DNA of 64,000 bases, taken from positions 63,554,620-63,618,619 of the forward strand of contig CM043956.1 in NCBI GenBank assembly GCA_014529385.2. The letters are read 5' to 3'. Shown in pieces: positions 44,312 through 55,911 of the stretch. The notes below the pieces were generated by a model. It saw only the letters and a program-made list of their open reading frames with translations. It searched no databases and was not told the origin of the DNA. The first letter of the stretch is position 1. Every line of letters begins with the position of its first letter. This stretch comes from Adiantum capillus-veneris. Its lineage: Eukaryota > Streptophyta > Polypodiopsida > Polypodiales > Pteridaceae. Position numbers and translations under genes: made by a program.

Positions 44312-45706
44312 GTGCTAACTAGGTCAAATGATTATGGCATCGAAATTAAGGGAGAAGAAGGAACTAGTGGATTAACCCAGGAAGAAAAGGGAAAGACAAA
44401 AGTGATAAGTGTAGTCACCTTGGAGAAGGCATCAAAGCTAGAGGATACATTAGTGATGCCTATTGGGAAGAGGACCACAAAGGAAAAGGAAGGAAAAAGT
44501 GCCCCAGGTCCTAGTAAGAAGAAGGGAAAGAACCATGAAGGCGAGGATGTCAAGGCCAAGAGGAGAAGGAGGGCTCGTCGTAAGTTTCATGTTTGAGATT
44601 TTCCACTAGGGGATGGGCAATTAAGCTATGACTTGAAGGAGGATTTGACAAGCAGGAAGGCAGATGTTACTTTTGGGCAGCTTATAGAGATGGTACCTAA
44701 GCTAAAGTGACAATGGAAGAGGATGGTTAACTCAATGGAGAAAGAGTCAGAGAGAGGTTCAGTGAAGGTGTTGGCAATGGATGAGCTACCAGACATTTGC
44801 CCAATAGTAGATGTGTGGCATAAAAGAAAAAATATGGGACAAGGTTATGTTGATGGCGGAGCCCAAATATGTGTCATAACACACTCATGCGTTGAGAAGA
44901 TGGGTCTTACAGTGACTGGGGTGTCAGGATTTCTGATCAGATTGGCAAACCATCAGAAAGTAAAATGTTTGGGTGTTGTAAAGAGCTTAGAAGTGGAAGC
45001 ATATGATGCAAAGGCAGTGGTTGATTTTCATGTGATGCCAGCGGGGTTGGGAGCATATCCTATTATAGTGGGTAGACCATGGTTACGTGCAGTAGGAGTT
45101 GTTCAGGATTGGAGACGTGGTACGATTAGCCTTTATGGAAAGACAGGTGCCAAGAAGCTATATAATATGGACACAAGGAAACGATTGGAGGATGTCTATG
45201 AAGATGAGGATGAGTCTAGTGATGAAGACTATTCCACAGTGTCTGACGAGGATAGTGATAGTACTACCAGCAGTGATGAGGATGCTGATGTTGCATTTCT
45301 TTTGATCGACAAAGGAATCCAGGAGTCTGGTGTAGTCGCATTTGCAAATGAGGTTGAAGATGAAAGTGAAGGGCTTTATGAAGTGATTGAAAGGATGATG
45401 CAAACCAAGGTTGAATTGTTAAAGAAGCAGGAATTGATGACACAAATGATCAGTAGAGACATATCAACTATAGAGAAGGAGATATATTTGCACATGCTAA
45501 CTAGTTTTCTTGATTTGTTCATTACTTCATATGAAAAGATCAGAGGGTTCAAGGGCGAAGAGATGCATATAGAGCTTAAAGGTGCTAAGACAATGCGACA
45601 AAGGTTAAGAAGGATGGGTCAAGAGCAAATGAAAGCCTTGAGGGAAGAGGTGGACAAGTTATTGAAGGCAGGGTTCATAGTCCCTGTGGAGACCACAGAT
45701 GGGTGA
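44312..45706 (+). pseudogene. Element E linker and protease
   Basis: A Lys/Glu-rich linker (44312-44596) ends at a stop. The protease frame 44723-45706 has VDGGAQICVITHSCVEKMG at about 44850, the lineage-typical DGG active site, and AYPIIVGRPWLRAVGVVQDW near 45050. Then an acidic Asp/Glu/Ser stretch, and the segment leading into RT (MRQRLRRMGQEQMKALREEVDKLL). It breaks at 45706 by a one-base frame change just inside RT. Confidence 0.88.
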
Positions 45707-46393
45707 GTCCGGTAGTAGTCAGTCCAAAGAAGGATGGAAAGTGAAGGATTTGTGTAGATTTTAAGCCCTTAAATGCAGCCACTAAGAAGAACCCATATCC
45801 TCTTCCATTCATCGATCAGATCTTGGATTCAGTGGCAGGTTATGAGAGGTACAGTGTGTGTGATGGTTTTTCAGGCTATTTTCAATTGAAGATTGCTCTT
45901 AAAGACCGCACAAAAACAACTTTCATTACGCCATGGGGTTGCTATTGCTATACGGTATTGCCATTTGGGTTGTCAAATGGACCATCTTTCTATCAAGAGA
46001 GAGCAAATTGGGTGTTGGAACCATTCATTGGTAGTTGTGTTAAAGCTTTTATGGACGACTTCTGTGTCTACAGCAGTAGGGCTGAACACCATGAGAAGTT
46101 GCAGATGGTATTAGCTCGATATGATGAATGTGGAGGACAACTAAATCCAAAGAAATGTCATTTAGCACAGCCAAGGGTGAAGTTATTGGGCCATATGGTG
46201 TCAGAAAATGGCATTGAGGCTGATCCAGACAAGGTTAAGTCTATTATTCTTCTTCCATCACCTACGAGTACAAAGAATTGGCAACTTTTATACACAAAGT
46301 GAAGTACATGGCACGTTTTTTTCCATTGTCTTCGCAGCTCTTTTATCCATTACAGCAAGTGGCAAAGCATGATCCATTGCAATGGGATGACAA
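45706..46393 (+). pseudogene. Element E reverse transcriptase
   Basis: Reads VSPVVVSPKKDGK, a stop, ICVDFKPLNAATKK, then YSVCDGFSGYFQLKIALKD, TTFITPWGCYCYTVLPFGLS and FMDDFCVYSSRAEHHE (polymerase DD present), ending with LLGHMVSENGIEADPDKVK. A frame change lies near 46270. Confidence 0.9.
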
Positions 46394-47640
46394 GTGCGAA
46401 GAGGTGTTTCAAGAGGTCAAAGAGGTGTTAGGGGGGTTGTCAGTCATGCAATGCAGGCTCCTGATTGGGAGAAAGTTTTTTATGTAAATCCATCAGTAGG
46501 GGATGATGCCATTGGAGCCATGCTATTGCAAAAGGGGAAGGGTAGCCATTATATGAGGCCAGTGTATTGTGCAAGCCGAGTGAAGTTGGTAGCAGAGAGA
46601 AAGTTCTCGGAAGTAGAGCTAGTGATGGCCAGTGTAATATTTGCTTGTCGACGATTTCATCATTACTTGCTACCACGACCTTTTGTTTTCTTGACGAGTT
46701 ATGCCTTTTTGCCACAGTTAAATAATGACACTAACATGTCAAATGTGGTGAAGAAATGGGTAATTGAGCTGCAAGAGTTTGAGTTCTCTTTTTTAGTGGA
46801 AGACAATACAAGAGCTACCCTAGCTGATTTGTTGACCTACAAGGAGAATCCCCTTCTTGTTAAGGAAGAGGTGGTGAGAAAGGTAGTTGAAGAAGTGCCA
46901 CAGATCAGCAATGCACATGTTTTGTTCTTTGATGGCTCATATAGGAAGAGCCATGATGCGGCTTCAGGGGGTATAGCACTTTATGATCTAGAGGGGAAGC
47001 TAGTATGCAAGAGAGGGTTCAAAAGGAAGAGGTGGTGAGAAAGGTAGTTGAAGAAGTGCCACATATCAACAATGCACATGTTTTGTTCTTTGATGGCTCA
47101 TACAGGAAGAGCCATGATGCGGCTTCAGGAGGTATAGCACTTTATGATCCAGAGGGGAAGCTAGTATGCAAGAGAGGGTTGAAATTGGATGTTCATAGTA
47201 ACAATGAGGCTGAATATGCTACATTGGAAGCCGGATTACACATTTGTTTGAAGCAGGGGATTAGAAGGTTGAGCATAAAAGGTGATGCCTTGTTAGTTGT
47301 GAAGCAAGTGCTGGGTGTGTGGAAGAGCAAGAACAGCTCCTTGAAGGAAATGTGCTTTAGAATTAAAGGCCTGTTAAAAAAGTTTGAAGCGTGGAGCATC
47401 AGACACATTGAACGTGCTCTAAATGGAGAGGCACATGAAGCAGCTCAAGGCATGATTGGAGAGCTATTTGTGTTGAGGTCCAACTTACCTCTTTATCATG
47501 CCCGAGAAAGTTTGGCTCAAGAAGAGGAGTTTTTGCTAACAGGAATCATTCCAAAGGACATTCAGAAGTCTAAGAAGTATGGTTTTGTGTGTAGAGCATA
47601 CATGTACAAATTGATTGGTGATTTCTTGTACATGAAAGGG
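46394..47640 (+). pseudogene. Element E double RNase H region
   Basis: The first domain reads VFYVNPSVGDDAIGAMLLQKGKG; the catalytic Asp expected before the A-S/P-S position is Asn. The second, archaeal-type RNase H reads VLFFDGSYRKSHDAASGGIALYD, SNNEAEYATLEAGL, IKGDALLVVKQVLGVW and ends IERALNGEAHEAAQ. A 161-bp tandem duplication covers its start, giving two copies of FFDGSYRKSHDAASGG in different frames. Confidence 0.88.
46862..47183 (+). repeat. 161-bp tandem duplication in RNase H region of E
   Basis: 46862-47022 and 47023-47183 are near-identical; the period is not a multiple of three, so the frame changes between them. Confidence 0.92.
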
Positions 47641-48121
47641 GCTGATCTTGTGTTGAGACGTGTACCTTGGCGGGAGGAGCTGTATAGAGTGTTGGAAGAG
47701 AATCATGAAGGAGCATGTGGTGGCCATTTTGCTCTAAAGATAACCTTGCATAAGATCTTGCAAGAGGGGTATGTATGGCCTAGTCTGCACAAGGATGTTC
47801 ACCATTGGTGTAGGTCTTGCAATAGGTGTCAAGCATTTGGGAAGAGAGTTTTGAAGCCAGAGCTATGAAAAACCATTATGGCGTTTGATGTGTTTGAAAA
47901 GTGGGGGATTGATGCAATAGGCCCATTATCTATCATAAGCAGGGGCAAAAGCTATATTTTGACTGCAGTGGACTATCTCTCTAGATGGGCAGAGGCTATA
48001 GCAGTAAAACAAATCACTGCAAAGGATGTGGCAAAATTTGTGTATGATGAAATATGTTGCAAGTTTGGGGTGCCACTGGAGCTACTTTCAGATAAGGGGC
48101 CAGGATTTAGAGCTAAGCTGC
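47640..48121 (+). pseudogene. Element E integrase, first part
   Basis: Zinc-binding HHCC region: HEGACGGHFALKITLHKI and CRSCNRCQAFG, then a stop at 47866. The core begins WGIDAIGPLSIISRGKSY (first catalytic Asp) and continues to LLSDKGPGF (second catalytic Asp). It is cut by element F and resumes at 59627. Confidence 0.9.
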
Positions 48122-48380
48122 TGAGGCGGTCCGGGGCGGGCAACAAGAAGAGCAACCTCTAGACACCCTTCAAGGCTCCCGTGCTGCTCAATAGGGCTGG
48201 GGCACAACACAACACAAACCAAAACAACAAACCCCCAGCGAAATCCCAACTACACAAGGGGCACCACCTAGTTTAAGAGCGAACTAAGACGCAAAAGAGG
48301 AGAATCGTTAGAGCAACCCACAAACAAGCAAGGAATTTACACTAACCCTAACACCAATGGAACACTCCCATACACTAAAA

Positions 48381-48440
<60 letters not shown>

Positions 48441-50909
48441 TGCTCGGGCTGCTTTGAAACGTATCGGCAATGATCAAGCAAACACAACTATATATTTAAG
48501 AAAGAGAGAGAAAGGGGGAGGGGGTGCTTGTTGCATTAATACCTTCTTACAAATCTGTCATGACAAATCAAAGTGAGATTAGTATTTGTTCCACATAGCT
48601 TGCGTAAATTTCACCACAACACATCACAAGAAAAGCCACCCCAATCACTGTCTTAAGGCCAGGGGAGTCCTCTCCACCCTGTCGCCCTCTTACAGTATGT
48701 GGGATTTATGGCTAGATTGATGACAACACCAGAGACAAGCTATCAAGAACTTAACAAAAAACACCAAGACACTTACGCATCATTGTTGTCCATTACTTCA
48801 CGTTGGAAGGGAGACAAAGTATCCAAGCTTAGTCCAAATCCACCCTCCTTGATTCAGCAAATGTTGGGCTTACACTAGTAGGAGAAATGATAGATTTCCT
48901 ACTCTCAATTGAATGATCACTCTCTCTCTTACAATGGCATAGAGTTCCCTTGCTAATCCCCTATTACAACACATGCACATGCATAAGACAATGAGCTTCC
49001 ACTCAAGAGCTCCTTCTAGAGAGGTTGAGCTTGGCTTCTCAAGCTATAGCATAGTGCTCTTGCTTATGGCTCCCCCTTTTGTGCTAGCTACACCTTCCTT
49101 TTATAGCAATTTTGAAGGCTAGGGTTACTCCTCTAACCATGGTTGGGTTAGATTTTCAGCAATTTATCTAATTTCTTTTGCTTGGAATTATCAAGAAGTT
49201 GGTGGGGAAAGAGAGAGGAGAGAAATGGAGGTGATAGGACTTTTCATAGTGGGTTAGTGTTAGTAGAGTTAGTATTAATTTACAAATGGAATTGGATATT
49301 TACAATGGGAGTATCCATGTAGGATACAAATAAGGAAGAAAAACTCTTAAGAGGTAAGAAAAGGTGGATTTCTTACAAGGTTGATGCTCCAAGTGTCTTG
49401 AGTAGGGCCAATTTTGACGCTTGTTGACGGTCCACTAGCTTTGACGGTACATTTTTTCTCCACTCTTGACCTTCCTTGAGAGACAAGGTAATTGAAGCCG
49501 AGTAATCAACCACCATGATGCTGTCTTTTAAGAGAAGAGGCTGAATTTTGTGGTTTTTTTGATAGATAAGGTAATTGAGAGACAAGGTAATTGAAGCTGA
49601 GTAATCAACCACCATGATGTTGTCTTTTAAGAGAAGAGGCTGAATTTTGTGGTTTTTTTGATAGATATGGGTAAATTGGAGGAGGAAAAATGAGACTAGG
49701 TGGTCAATTTTGGAATGGAATTGTGTGTGGGAGGTATGAGTTCACCATGGTTTCTCTTATTCTTCAAGGTTGAGGAGAAGGTGAGTAGGGTGCAGAGAGG
49801 AGTGGTGAGAGAGGTGGGGATGATGAGTAGAGAAGTGTGTGTGAAAGAGGAAAATGATAAAGTGGAAGAGAGAGTGTGGCTGCATAGCATGGGAAAACTG
49901 GGGTCCACTAATAAAATCATAGCTCACAGCTCGTAGCTCAAAAAAATATGAAAAAATTTGAGGCAAAAGTTCAGCCCACGAGCTACAACTTTTGTTTGTA
50001 TCACCTTTTCAAATTCGGAGAGCAAGTGAACTTTAAAAATTCAGAAAAACCGACCGTTTTTTTCCACTACACAAGGTCCTTGTGGGGTCCTTCTTTGGAT
50101 GATTCTTTTGAATACCTCCAAGAGTGAGCCCTCCATAGTGCATGTATGCATGCCACCTACCCTTGACCTTATTTGGTAGGTCTATAATTGAAGATATTGT
50201 TGAGATTAGGATATAAGTGAATAGTACAACTAAGAAAATCAAATATTGAGAGGTCTAAAAAATATGTACATGTCAAATATAAATAATATAAGTGGAAAAA
50301 ATATAAAGGGGTCAAAAGAAATCTTTTCATTATGAGGCTATCATAAAAAGATAAATATTTTTGGTGTTCTAATTTTTTAGAAAAAAACAAAATAGATGTA
50401 GGAAGGGAAAAATCACAATAGTGAAAAAATATACACATAAATAAAACTAGTTTTTTTGGATTTTTTTTGGGGTGGAGTTACACCAAATATAAGAGAAGCT
50501 TACATGAAAATATTTCTATATGGAATAAAGAGTATGAAAAATGGTAAGAAAAATTGTGGTAATGGTGAGGCAATGTACAGAGCATAAATAACACACACCT
50601 AGGTAGAAATATTTAAATAAATACCAAAATAATTATGAAAAAATATTTTATTCAGGCCCTATATACAAAGAAATATTTACATACGCATGGGCCATAATAT
50701 ACTTATATTTTTTATTTTTTTGGCTTAACTAGCCCAATGACTAGCTAATTGAGGGTTTTTTATTTCAGTAAGGAGATATGGAAAAAGTCCCCTAACTCAC
50801 ACGCACCTATATACAGTGAAATGGTAGGGATAGCCACAGTGTTTGGGTGATTTTGGTAGGGTCAGGTAACTCACTGTGGCAATTACAAAGAGCCGAAAAA
50901 CGGCTATCA
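48122..50909 (-). repeat. 3' LTR of element F (2.79 kb)
   Basis: Very long LTR. It contains a (GA)n run at about 48388-48437, a TATA-like TAAATATATAG on the minus strand near 48490, and a 99-bp tandem repeat at 49481-49678. A terminal hairpin AGCCG-aaaaa-CGGCT lies at 50891-50905. No gene recognised; short open frames in it are shared by both LTRs only because they are copies. Confidence 0.96.
49481..49678. repeat. 99-bp tandem repeat in F LTR
   Basis: AGACAAGGTAATTGAAGC and the following bases start at 49481 and 49580; the same pair occurs in the other LTR near 58198-58395. On the minus strand it yields a duplicated peptide MVVDYSASITLSL, probably by chance. Confidence 0.88.
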
Positions 50910-50925
50910 TTAGCCCTCTCCCTGG
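50910..50925 (-). other. Polypurine tract of element F
   Basis: The minus strand reads GGGAGAGGGCTAA immediately before the 3' LTR. Confidence 0.7.
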
Positions 50926-51075
50926 ATGATGGTATATTCATGTACCATCATAGAGCATCTTTTCGAAAGACAGTGCTTCAGAGTCCTTGACAAGATCTTT
51001 ATAGTTTGGCCCTTTGGAATTTTGGCTAGAGTTACACTCATGCTTCATGTAACAATACTTACATGAGACAACGGC

Positions 51076-54000
51076 CTATGGACAGATCTTTGGTAGATTC
51101 TTTGGTAGAAGGCGACTCAAATAGGGCTTCAAGCGATACCCGTTTACCTTCCTGGAGTGCTCTTTACCATTCAAGTCCATAAGCTGATAGTAACTAGAAT
51201 TGAAAGCCTTCTTGACTATGTATGTCCCTTGCCATGTAGTTTCAAACTTGGCATCAAAACGATTATCGAGTCGATTGTCATACCTTAGCACAAGATCTCC
51301 TTCATTGATGCCTTTGTCTTTCAGTTTCTTGTCAAGCTTCTCCTTTGTCTGTGTGGCTTTCCTCTTATAGCACTCGTATGCTGCTTCTCTTTTCCACTCA
51401 AGCTCAGTTAAGGTAAGAAGTCGATCCATCCATGCTTCTTGATCATCTTGTGCTGATTTGCCATGAAGTCGCATTGTTGGAATGTTTAGTTCAATTGGCT
51501 GTAAAGCCTCTTGACCATAGACCAAGTGAAATGGTGTGAACTCCGTGGCTTCCCTATATGTGGTTCGATATGCCCACAAGGCACCATCCAAGAAGTCATC
51601 CCATAATTTTGTTTTGTTTTGCACCATCTTTCTAATGGTTCCTGCAATGACACCATTAGCCTTCTCCACCAAACCATTTGACTGTGGGTAGTACGGTGTG
51701 CTATGACGATGTAGAATGTGAAGCTCTTCACAAACTTCTGTGAGCAAGCCCTTCCTAAACCCTGGACCATTATCAGAAACAATCTCCAAAGGTGTGTCAA
51801 ATCTGTAACAAATGTGATTGTACACAAACTTGCTAACTGTCCTCTCATTCACTCTTGCCACACTTTGAGCTTCCACCCACCTAGTCATATAGTCTACAGC
51901 CACTAGAATGTAGAGTTTACCATTTTTTGTCCTAAGCAGAGGACCCATAGCATCAATGCCCCACTTTTCAAAGGGTCCATTTGCAAGCACTATTTGCCTT
52001 GGGCCATGCACCAACCTTCTATTTCCATTTATCTGACAATTGTGACAGCTTTTACACCAATGTTGAACATCCACATGCAAGCTTGGCCAAACATACCCCG
52101 CAAGCAAAATCTTCTTCACAGTTGATTCTTGGGCAAAATGACCACCACATGCCTCTTCATGCAAACCTTTTAGAATGGATGTAATTTCCTCGATAGTTGG
52201 TACTCTTCTGCACACTTGATCCTTCCCTCTTTGATAGAGGGAGCCTTCTAGGAAGAGATAGAAACTTGCCTTCTTCATGAGTCTCCTCTTCTGAGCCTTC
52301 GTGAAGTCTTGTGGAAACTCACCCTCCAAAATGTAGCCAATAATGGGAGCCAATGACTCCAATCCCTGGTATCTCGGTTGCTTGGCAGCTGCTGCCACCA
52401 TGATGACCTGCACTTCTCTCTCAACACATGTAACTGCTTGTTGTGCAAGTAAATCGGCATCCTCATTTTGTTTCCTCGGAATATGATATAGTTGCACTTC
52501 TTCAAACTGATTAAACATCCTACGAATGGCATGAACTTTTGTCCTTAAGCTTTCATTCTTGCATGCCCAAATGCCTAAAATCTGTTTAACAATGAGAAGT
52601 GGATCTCCCTTTACCATGAGACGTTTTATCCCTTGGCCAATGCACATCTTCAAACCATGAAGTAGTGTGTCGTATTCTGCTTCATTGTTGCTAGTTGAAC
52701 ATGGTAGATTGACCTTCTCTTTCATGACCACCTCTCCACTTGGGTTGAGCAACACTAGCCCTTCCCCTGCTTTTCCTGTGGCTCGACGAAAAGCTCCATC
52801 AAAGAACAAGGTAAAAGCATTAGGAATACTTTTTGGTGGTGGCAATGGTAGGGTTTTTACTTCAGGCACCTTAATCTCCTTTTCATGCACCCTATAAGTG
52901 AGAATCCCTGCCAATTGTGCACGCACACTATCTTCTACCTTGAAAGAGTATTGAAACTCTTGCAACTCCATAATCCACTTTGAGATCCTAGTACTAAGAT
53001 TCATTTGAGATGACACCCAAGGGAACAAATTCTCTGCGGTGAGGATTACAAAAGGTTTTGGGAGCAAGTAGGATCTAAACTTCCTTATCGCAAACATGAG
53101 AGAAAGCATCATGAGTTTTGCCTCCGTGTAGCCTCTCTCTAAAGCATTCATGACCCTACTAGCAAAGTAGATGGGCCGCACCCTGGTACTATAGGGATCT
53201 TGTTGTAACAAAACTGCACCAATTGTTTCCCTTCCAACACTAGAGCTAACAAAGAATGTGTACTCCCAACAAGGAGGCATGAGTGTTGGTAGCTCTGACA
53301 AAATGACTTTAATGTTACAAAAATACTCTTCAAGCTTATCAGACCATGTAAATTCTACTTGTTGTGTCAACTTTTGCAAAGGATGAAGCAACTCCGAGGC
53401 TAAGTGAATGAAGCGTGACATATACTTCACCTTCTGAATGAAAGAGATGACCTCCTTAAGACTCTTCGGTGATGGGAGCTCAATAAGAGCCTTTGCCTTT
53501 GAAGGATCCACCTCAATGCCTTTATAGGAAACCTTGTGACCGAGCAAGATCACTTCATCCTCACCTATGTGGCACTTGTCGGGGTTGAGTTGACCTCCCA
53601 TGTCGTAGAGCTTCTTTAAACCTTCTTCTACCCTTTGTAGATGCAATGATTTTGAGCTATAAATGCAGAAATCATCAATGAACACCCTAATTGACTTTCC
53701 AAAGAATGCTTGAAACACCATGTTCATGAAACGTTGGAATGTTGCAGGAGCATTTGTCAGACCAAATGGCATGACTCTAAAAGTATAACAACCCCAAGGA
53801 GTGATAAAGGTTGTTTTCAATTGATCTTCCAATGCGATACCTATTTGAAAGTAGGCTGAGTAGCCATCACACACAGTGTACTTCTCATGACCAGCTACCT
53901 CATTTAGTATCTCATCCTGAAATGGGAGGGGAAAGTGATCTCTTTTTGTTGCCTCATTGAGTGGACGGTAATCCACACACACCCTCCACTTTCCATTTTT

Positions 54001-55911
54001 CTTAGGAGTGACAACAACAGGAGAGACCCACTCTGAATTCTCCACTGGATAAATGAAACCTGCTGCTAAAAGCTTCCTTACCTCCTTGAGTAGAGCCTGT
54101 TCCTTTATAACTCCTAGCCTTCGTAGCTTCTGAGCTTTAGGTGTGGCCTCAGGCTTTAACTCAATCTTGTGTTGAACAACATCTACCCCACGCACGTCGG
54201 TGTAGTCTTTAGCAAAAAGCCTAGGAAACTTCCTTAGCACACTTTTGAACTCCTCTCTTTCATCCTTTGTAAGTGTTGTTGATAGCATACCTTCCAGCAT
54301 CCCTTCATCTTGAACACCTTCGTTCTCTTGAGGACCTACCTCCTCCAAGCCTTGACAAGAGGTCTCTTGGTTGCTTGGCTTAAACCTTACCCCCATGACT
54401 TCGATGGAAGACTCCTCTTCAGTAATGTTGCTGCTACTTTCTTCTTCTGAAGTGCTATCGGTCCAACCTTCTTCCGTCTCACTTTGAGATGATTCTTCAT
54501 GGAGCTCCTCTTGGCGTTGCTCCTTCATGTCAAAGACAACCTTCTTATGATTGTCATTCCTGCAAATTAATTTCCCACTCTCCCAATCCTGCAAAGCTCG
54601 CATTTTCATTAGCCATGGTCTTCCTAGGATAAATGGATAACCACTTCCCTTGGTCGACATAACATAAAAATCCACCGCTTTCTTAATGCCAAAGGCCTCT
54701 ACAAAGACATTTTTACAAATGCCTACACACCTAGCCTTGCTATTGTTTGCCATCTTGACTTTGATTTCAGGTGTCTCATGGATGTGCATGCCTAGTCTTT
54801 GCATGAGTCCCTCTGTCATGATGCAAATTTGTGCACCCCCATCCACTAGACCTTTCCTAACCAATCTTCCTTTGATGTAACAGTTTAGCACCGGTGTAAT
54901 GTCCTCATTCATTTCAGCTTGTGCAATTTTTACAACAGGCACACTCTCTTTTACCTTTCTCCTAGTGCTAACTGCCCTTGTTAAATCCCTCCTAACTTGT
55001 GGACATAATGCAAGAAATTGAGGCCATGAAATATCAGGACCCTTACCTCTCATGTCTTCCAACAAGTTGTACGGAGCCATACCATGTCCAAGAGGGAAGT
55101 CTTGGAGGTTGATACGACGTCGAGTCCTCTTGGTTCCCTTGGTTTCCTTTGCCTTCTTGCCTTGTCCATGGTCACTCTGTGATGTGACTCCTTCTTTCTC
55201 TTTACCTTTTCCTCGGCCACGCTTAATGCCATTGGCTTCCATGTCAACCTCATTTGAATTTGTCACCTCTACCACATGCACATTTGGATCTTGCAAAGGT
55301 GGAACTCCTTCTACCCCTTGTGGAGGTGGTCTTGGTCCATTTGGCCTTTGTAGAAGCCTTGGTTGTTGACCAGTTCCTTCACCTGCATTCATCATTGGGT
55401 AATTCAAGTTAGGTCTCCCTGGCTCCCCACGGGGCCAAGGACAATTATACATCCCATGTCCAGACTCTCCGCAATTCCAACATTGCAAGACTCTCCTAGG
55501 TCGTGGATCTCGCTCTTCAGACTTCTTTGCTTGTCCCTTTGGACCTACAGCTTGTGCAAGGTGAATTGACAGGCTGCTTAAAGATTCGTTTAACTTCTCA
55601 ATTACTTCCGCCGTTACCTCAGGAAGCTCCCTAGATGTTGATGCTTGTGACTTACCTTTGGGTCTAAGACCTTCTATTGGAACCTCTCCCCTTAAGCACT
55701 TGAGTTTCCTATACTTCTCAATAGCCCTAGTTTCCGCTGCATCAAAAGTAGCAGGTGCACCCGCCTCAACTTTTACCTTAAGGTCACGAAAGAGTCCGGC
55801 TATGAACCTCTCCTTCTTTAAAAATTCTGCACCATCACCAGGGTTAGCAACATTTCGTATCCATAGAGCCCAAAGACGTAGAAACTCTTGCTTTGTACAA
55901 GTAGTAGTCAT
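51076..55911 (-). CDS. Element F gag C-terminal part, protease, RT, double RNase H, integrase
   Basis: 1611 codons without a stop. Gag end at 1-140, zinc knuckle CWNCGESGHGMYNC near 143-156, basic linker. Protease VDGGAQICIMTEG is near 356 and YPFILGRPWL near 430. RT near 600-830 includes VCVDYRPLNEATK (644), VMPFGLTNAPATF and FIDDFCIYS (744). The first RNase H near 900 reads FFVSSSVGRETIGAVLL, without the catalytic Asp. Second, archaeal-type RNase H from 1034: LFFDGAFRR, NNEAEYDTL (1075), VKGDPLLIV, NEDADLLA. Integrase HH-CC at 1255-1291, core aspartates in WGIDAMGP (1318) and VSDNGPGF (1378), Glu in NGLVEKANG (1411), and the end YDNRLDNRFDAKFETTW. The ATG follows a stop directly, and the true upstream part of gag is in another frame (55844-56296). 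Confidence 0.95.
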   Translation of the reverse strand: MTTTCTKQEFLRLWALWIRNVANPGDGAEFLKKERFIAGLFRDLKVKVEAGAPATFDAAETRAIEKYRKLKCLRGEVPIEGLRPKGKSQASTSRELPEVTAEVIEKLNESLSSLSIHLAQAVGPKGQAKKSEERDPRPRRVLQCWNCGESGHGMYNCPWPRGEPGRPNLNYPMMNAGEGTGQQPRLLQRPNGPRPPPQGVEGVPPLQDPNVHVVEVTNSNEVDMEANGIKRGRGKGKEKEGVTSQSDHGQGKKAKETKGTKRTRRRINLQDFPLGHGMAPYNLLEDMRGKGPDISWPQFLALCPQVRRDLTRAVSTRRKVKESVPVVKIAQAEMNEDITPVLNCYIKGRLVRKGLVDGGAQICIMTEGLMQRLGMHIHETPEIKVKMANNSKARCVGICKNVFVEAFGIKKAVDFYVMSTKGSGYPFILGRPWLMKMRALQDWESGKLICRNDNHKKVVFDMKEQRQEELHEESSQSETEEGWTDSTSEEESSSNITEEESSIEVMGVRFKPSNQETSCQGLEEVGPQENEGVQDEGMLEGMLSTTLTKDEREEFKSVLRKFPRLFAKDYTDVRGVDVVQHKIELKPEATPKAQKLRRLGVIKEQALLKEVRKLLAAGFIYPVENSEWVSPVVVTPKKNGKWRVCVDYRPLNEATKRDHFPLPFQDEILNEVAGHEKYTVCDGYSAYFQIGIALEDQLKTTFITPWGCYTFRVMPFGLTNAPATFQRFMNMVFQAFFGKSIRVFIDDFCIYSSKSLHLQRVEEGLKKLYDMGGQLNPDKCHIGEDEVILLGHKVSYKGIEVDPSKAKALIELPSPKSLKEVISFIQKVKYMSRFIHLASELLHPLQKLTQQVEFTWSDKLEEYFCNIKVILSELPTLMPPCWEYTFFVSSSVGRETIGAVLLQQDPYSTRVRPIYFASRVMNALERGYTEAKLMMLSLMFAIRKFRSYLLPKPFVILTAENLFPWVSSQMNLSTRISKWIMELQEFQYSFKVEDSVRAQLAGILTYRVHEKEIKVPEVKTLPLPPPKSIPNAFTLFFDGAFRRATGKAGEGLVLLNPSGEVVMKEKVNLPCSTSNNEAEYDTLLHGLKMCIGQGIKRLMVKGDPLLIVKQILGIWACKNESLRTKVHAIRRMFNQFEEVQLYHIPRKQNEDADLLAQQAVTCVEREVQVIMVAAAAKQPRYQGLESLAPIIGYILEGEFPQDFTKAQKRRLMKKASFYLFLEGSLYQRGKDQVCRRVPTIEEITSILKGLHEEACGGHFAQESTVKKILLAGYVWPSLHVDVQHWCKSCHNCQINGNRRLVHGPRQIVLANGPFEKWGIDAMGPLLRTKNGKLYILVAVDYMTRWVEAQSVARVNERTVSKFVYNHICYRFDTPLEIVSDNGPGFRKGLLTEVCEELHILHRHSTPYYPQSNGLVEKANGVIAGTIRKMVQNKTKLWDDFLDGALWAYRTTYREATEFTPFHLVYGQEALQPIELNIPTMRLHGKSAQDDQEAWMDRLLTLTELEWKREAAYECYKRKATQTKEKLDKKLKDKGINEGDLVLRYDNRLDNRFDAKFETTWQGTYIVKKAFNSSYYQLMDLNGKEHSRKVNGYRLKPYLSRLLPKNLPKICP

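Noticed and set aside
49373-49615. 80-codon minus frame in the F LTR with repeated peptide MVVDYSASITLSL
   Set aside because: It arises from a 99-bp tandem repeat, has no coding features, and occurs in both LTRs only because they are copies.
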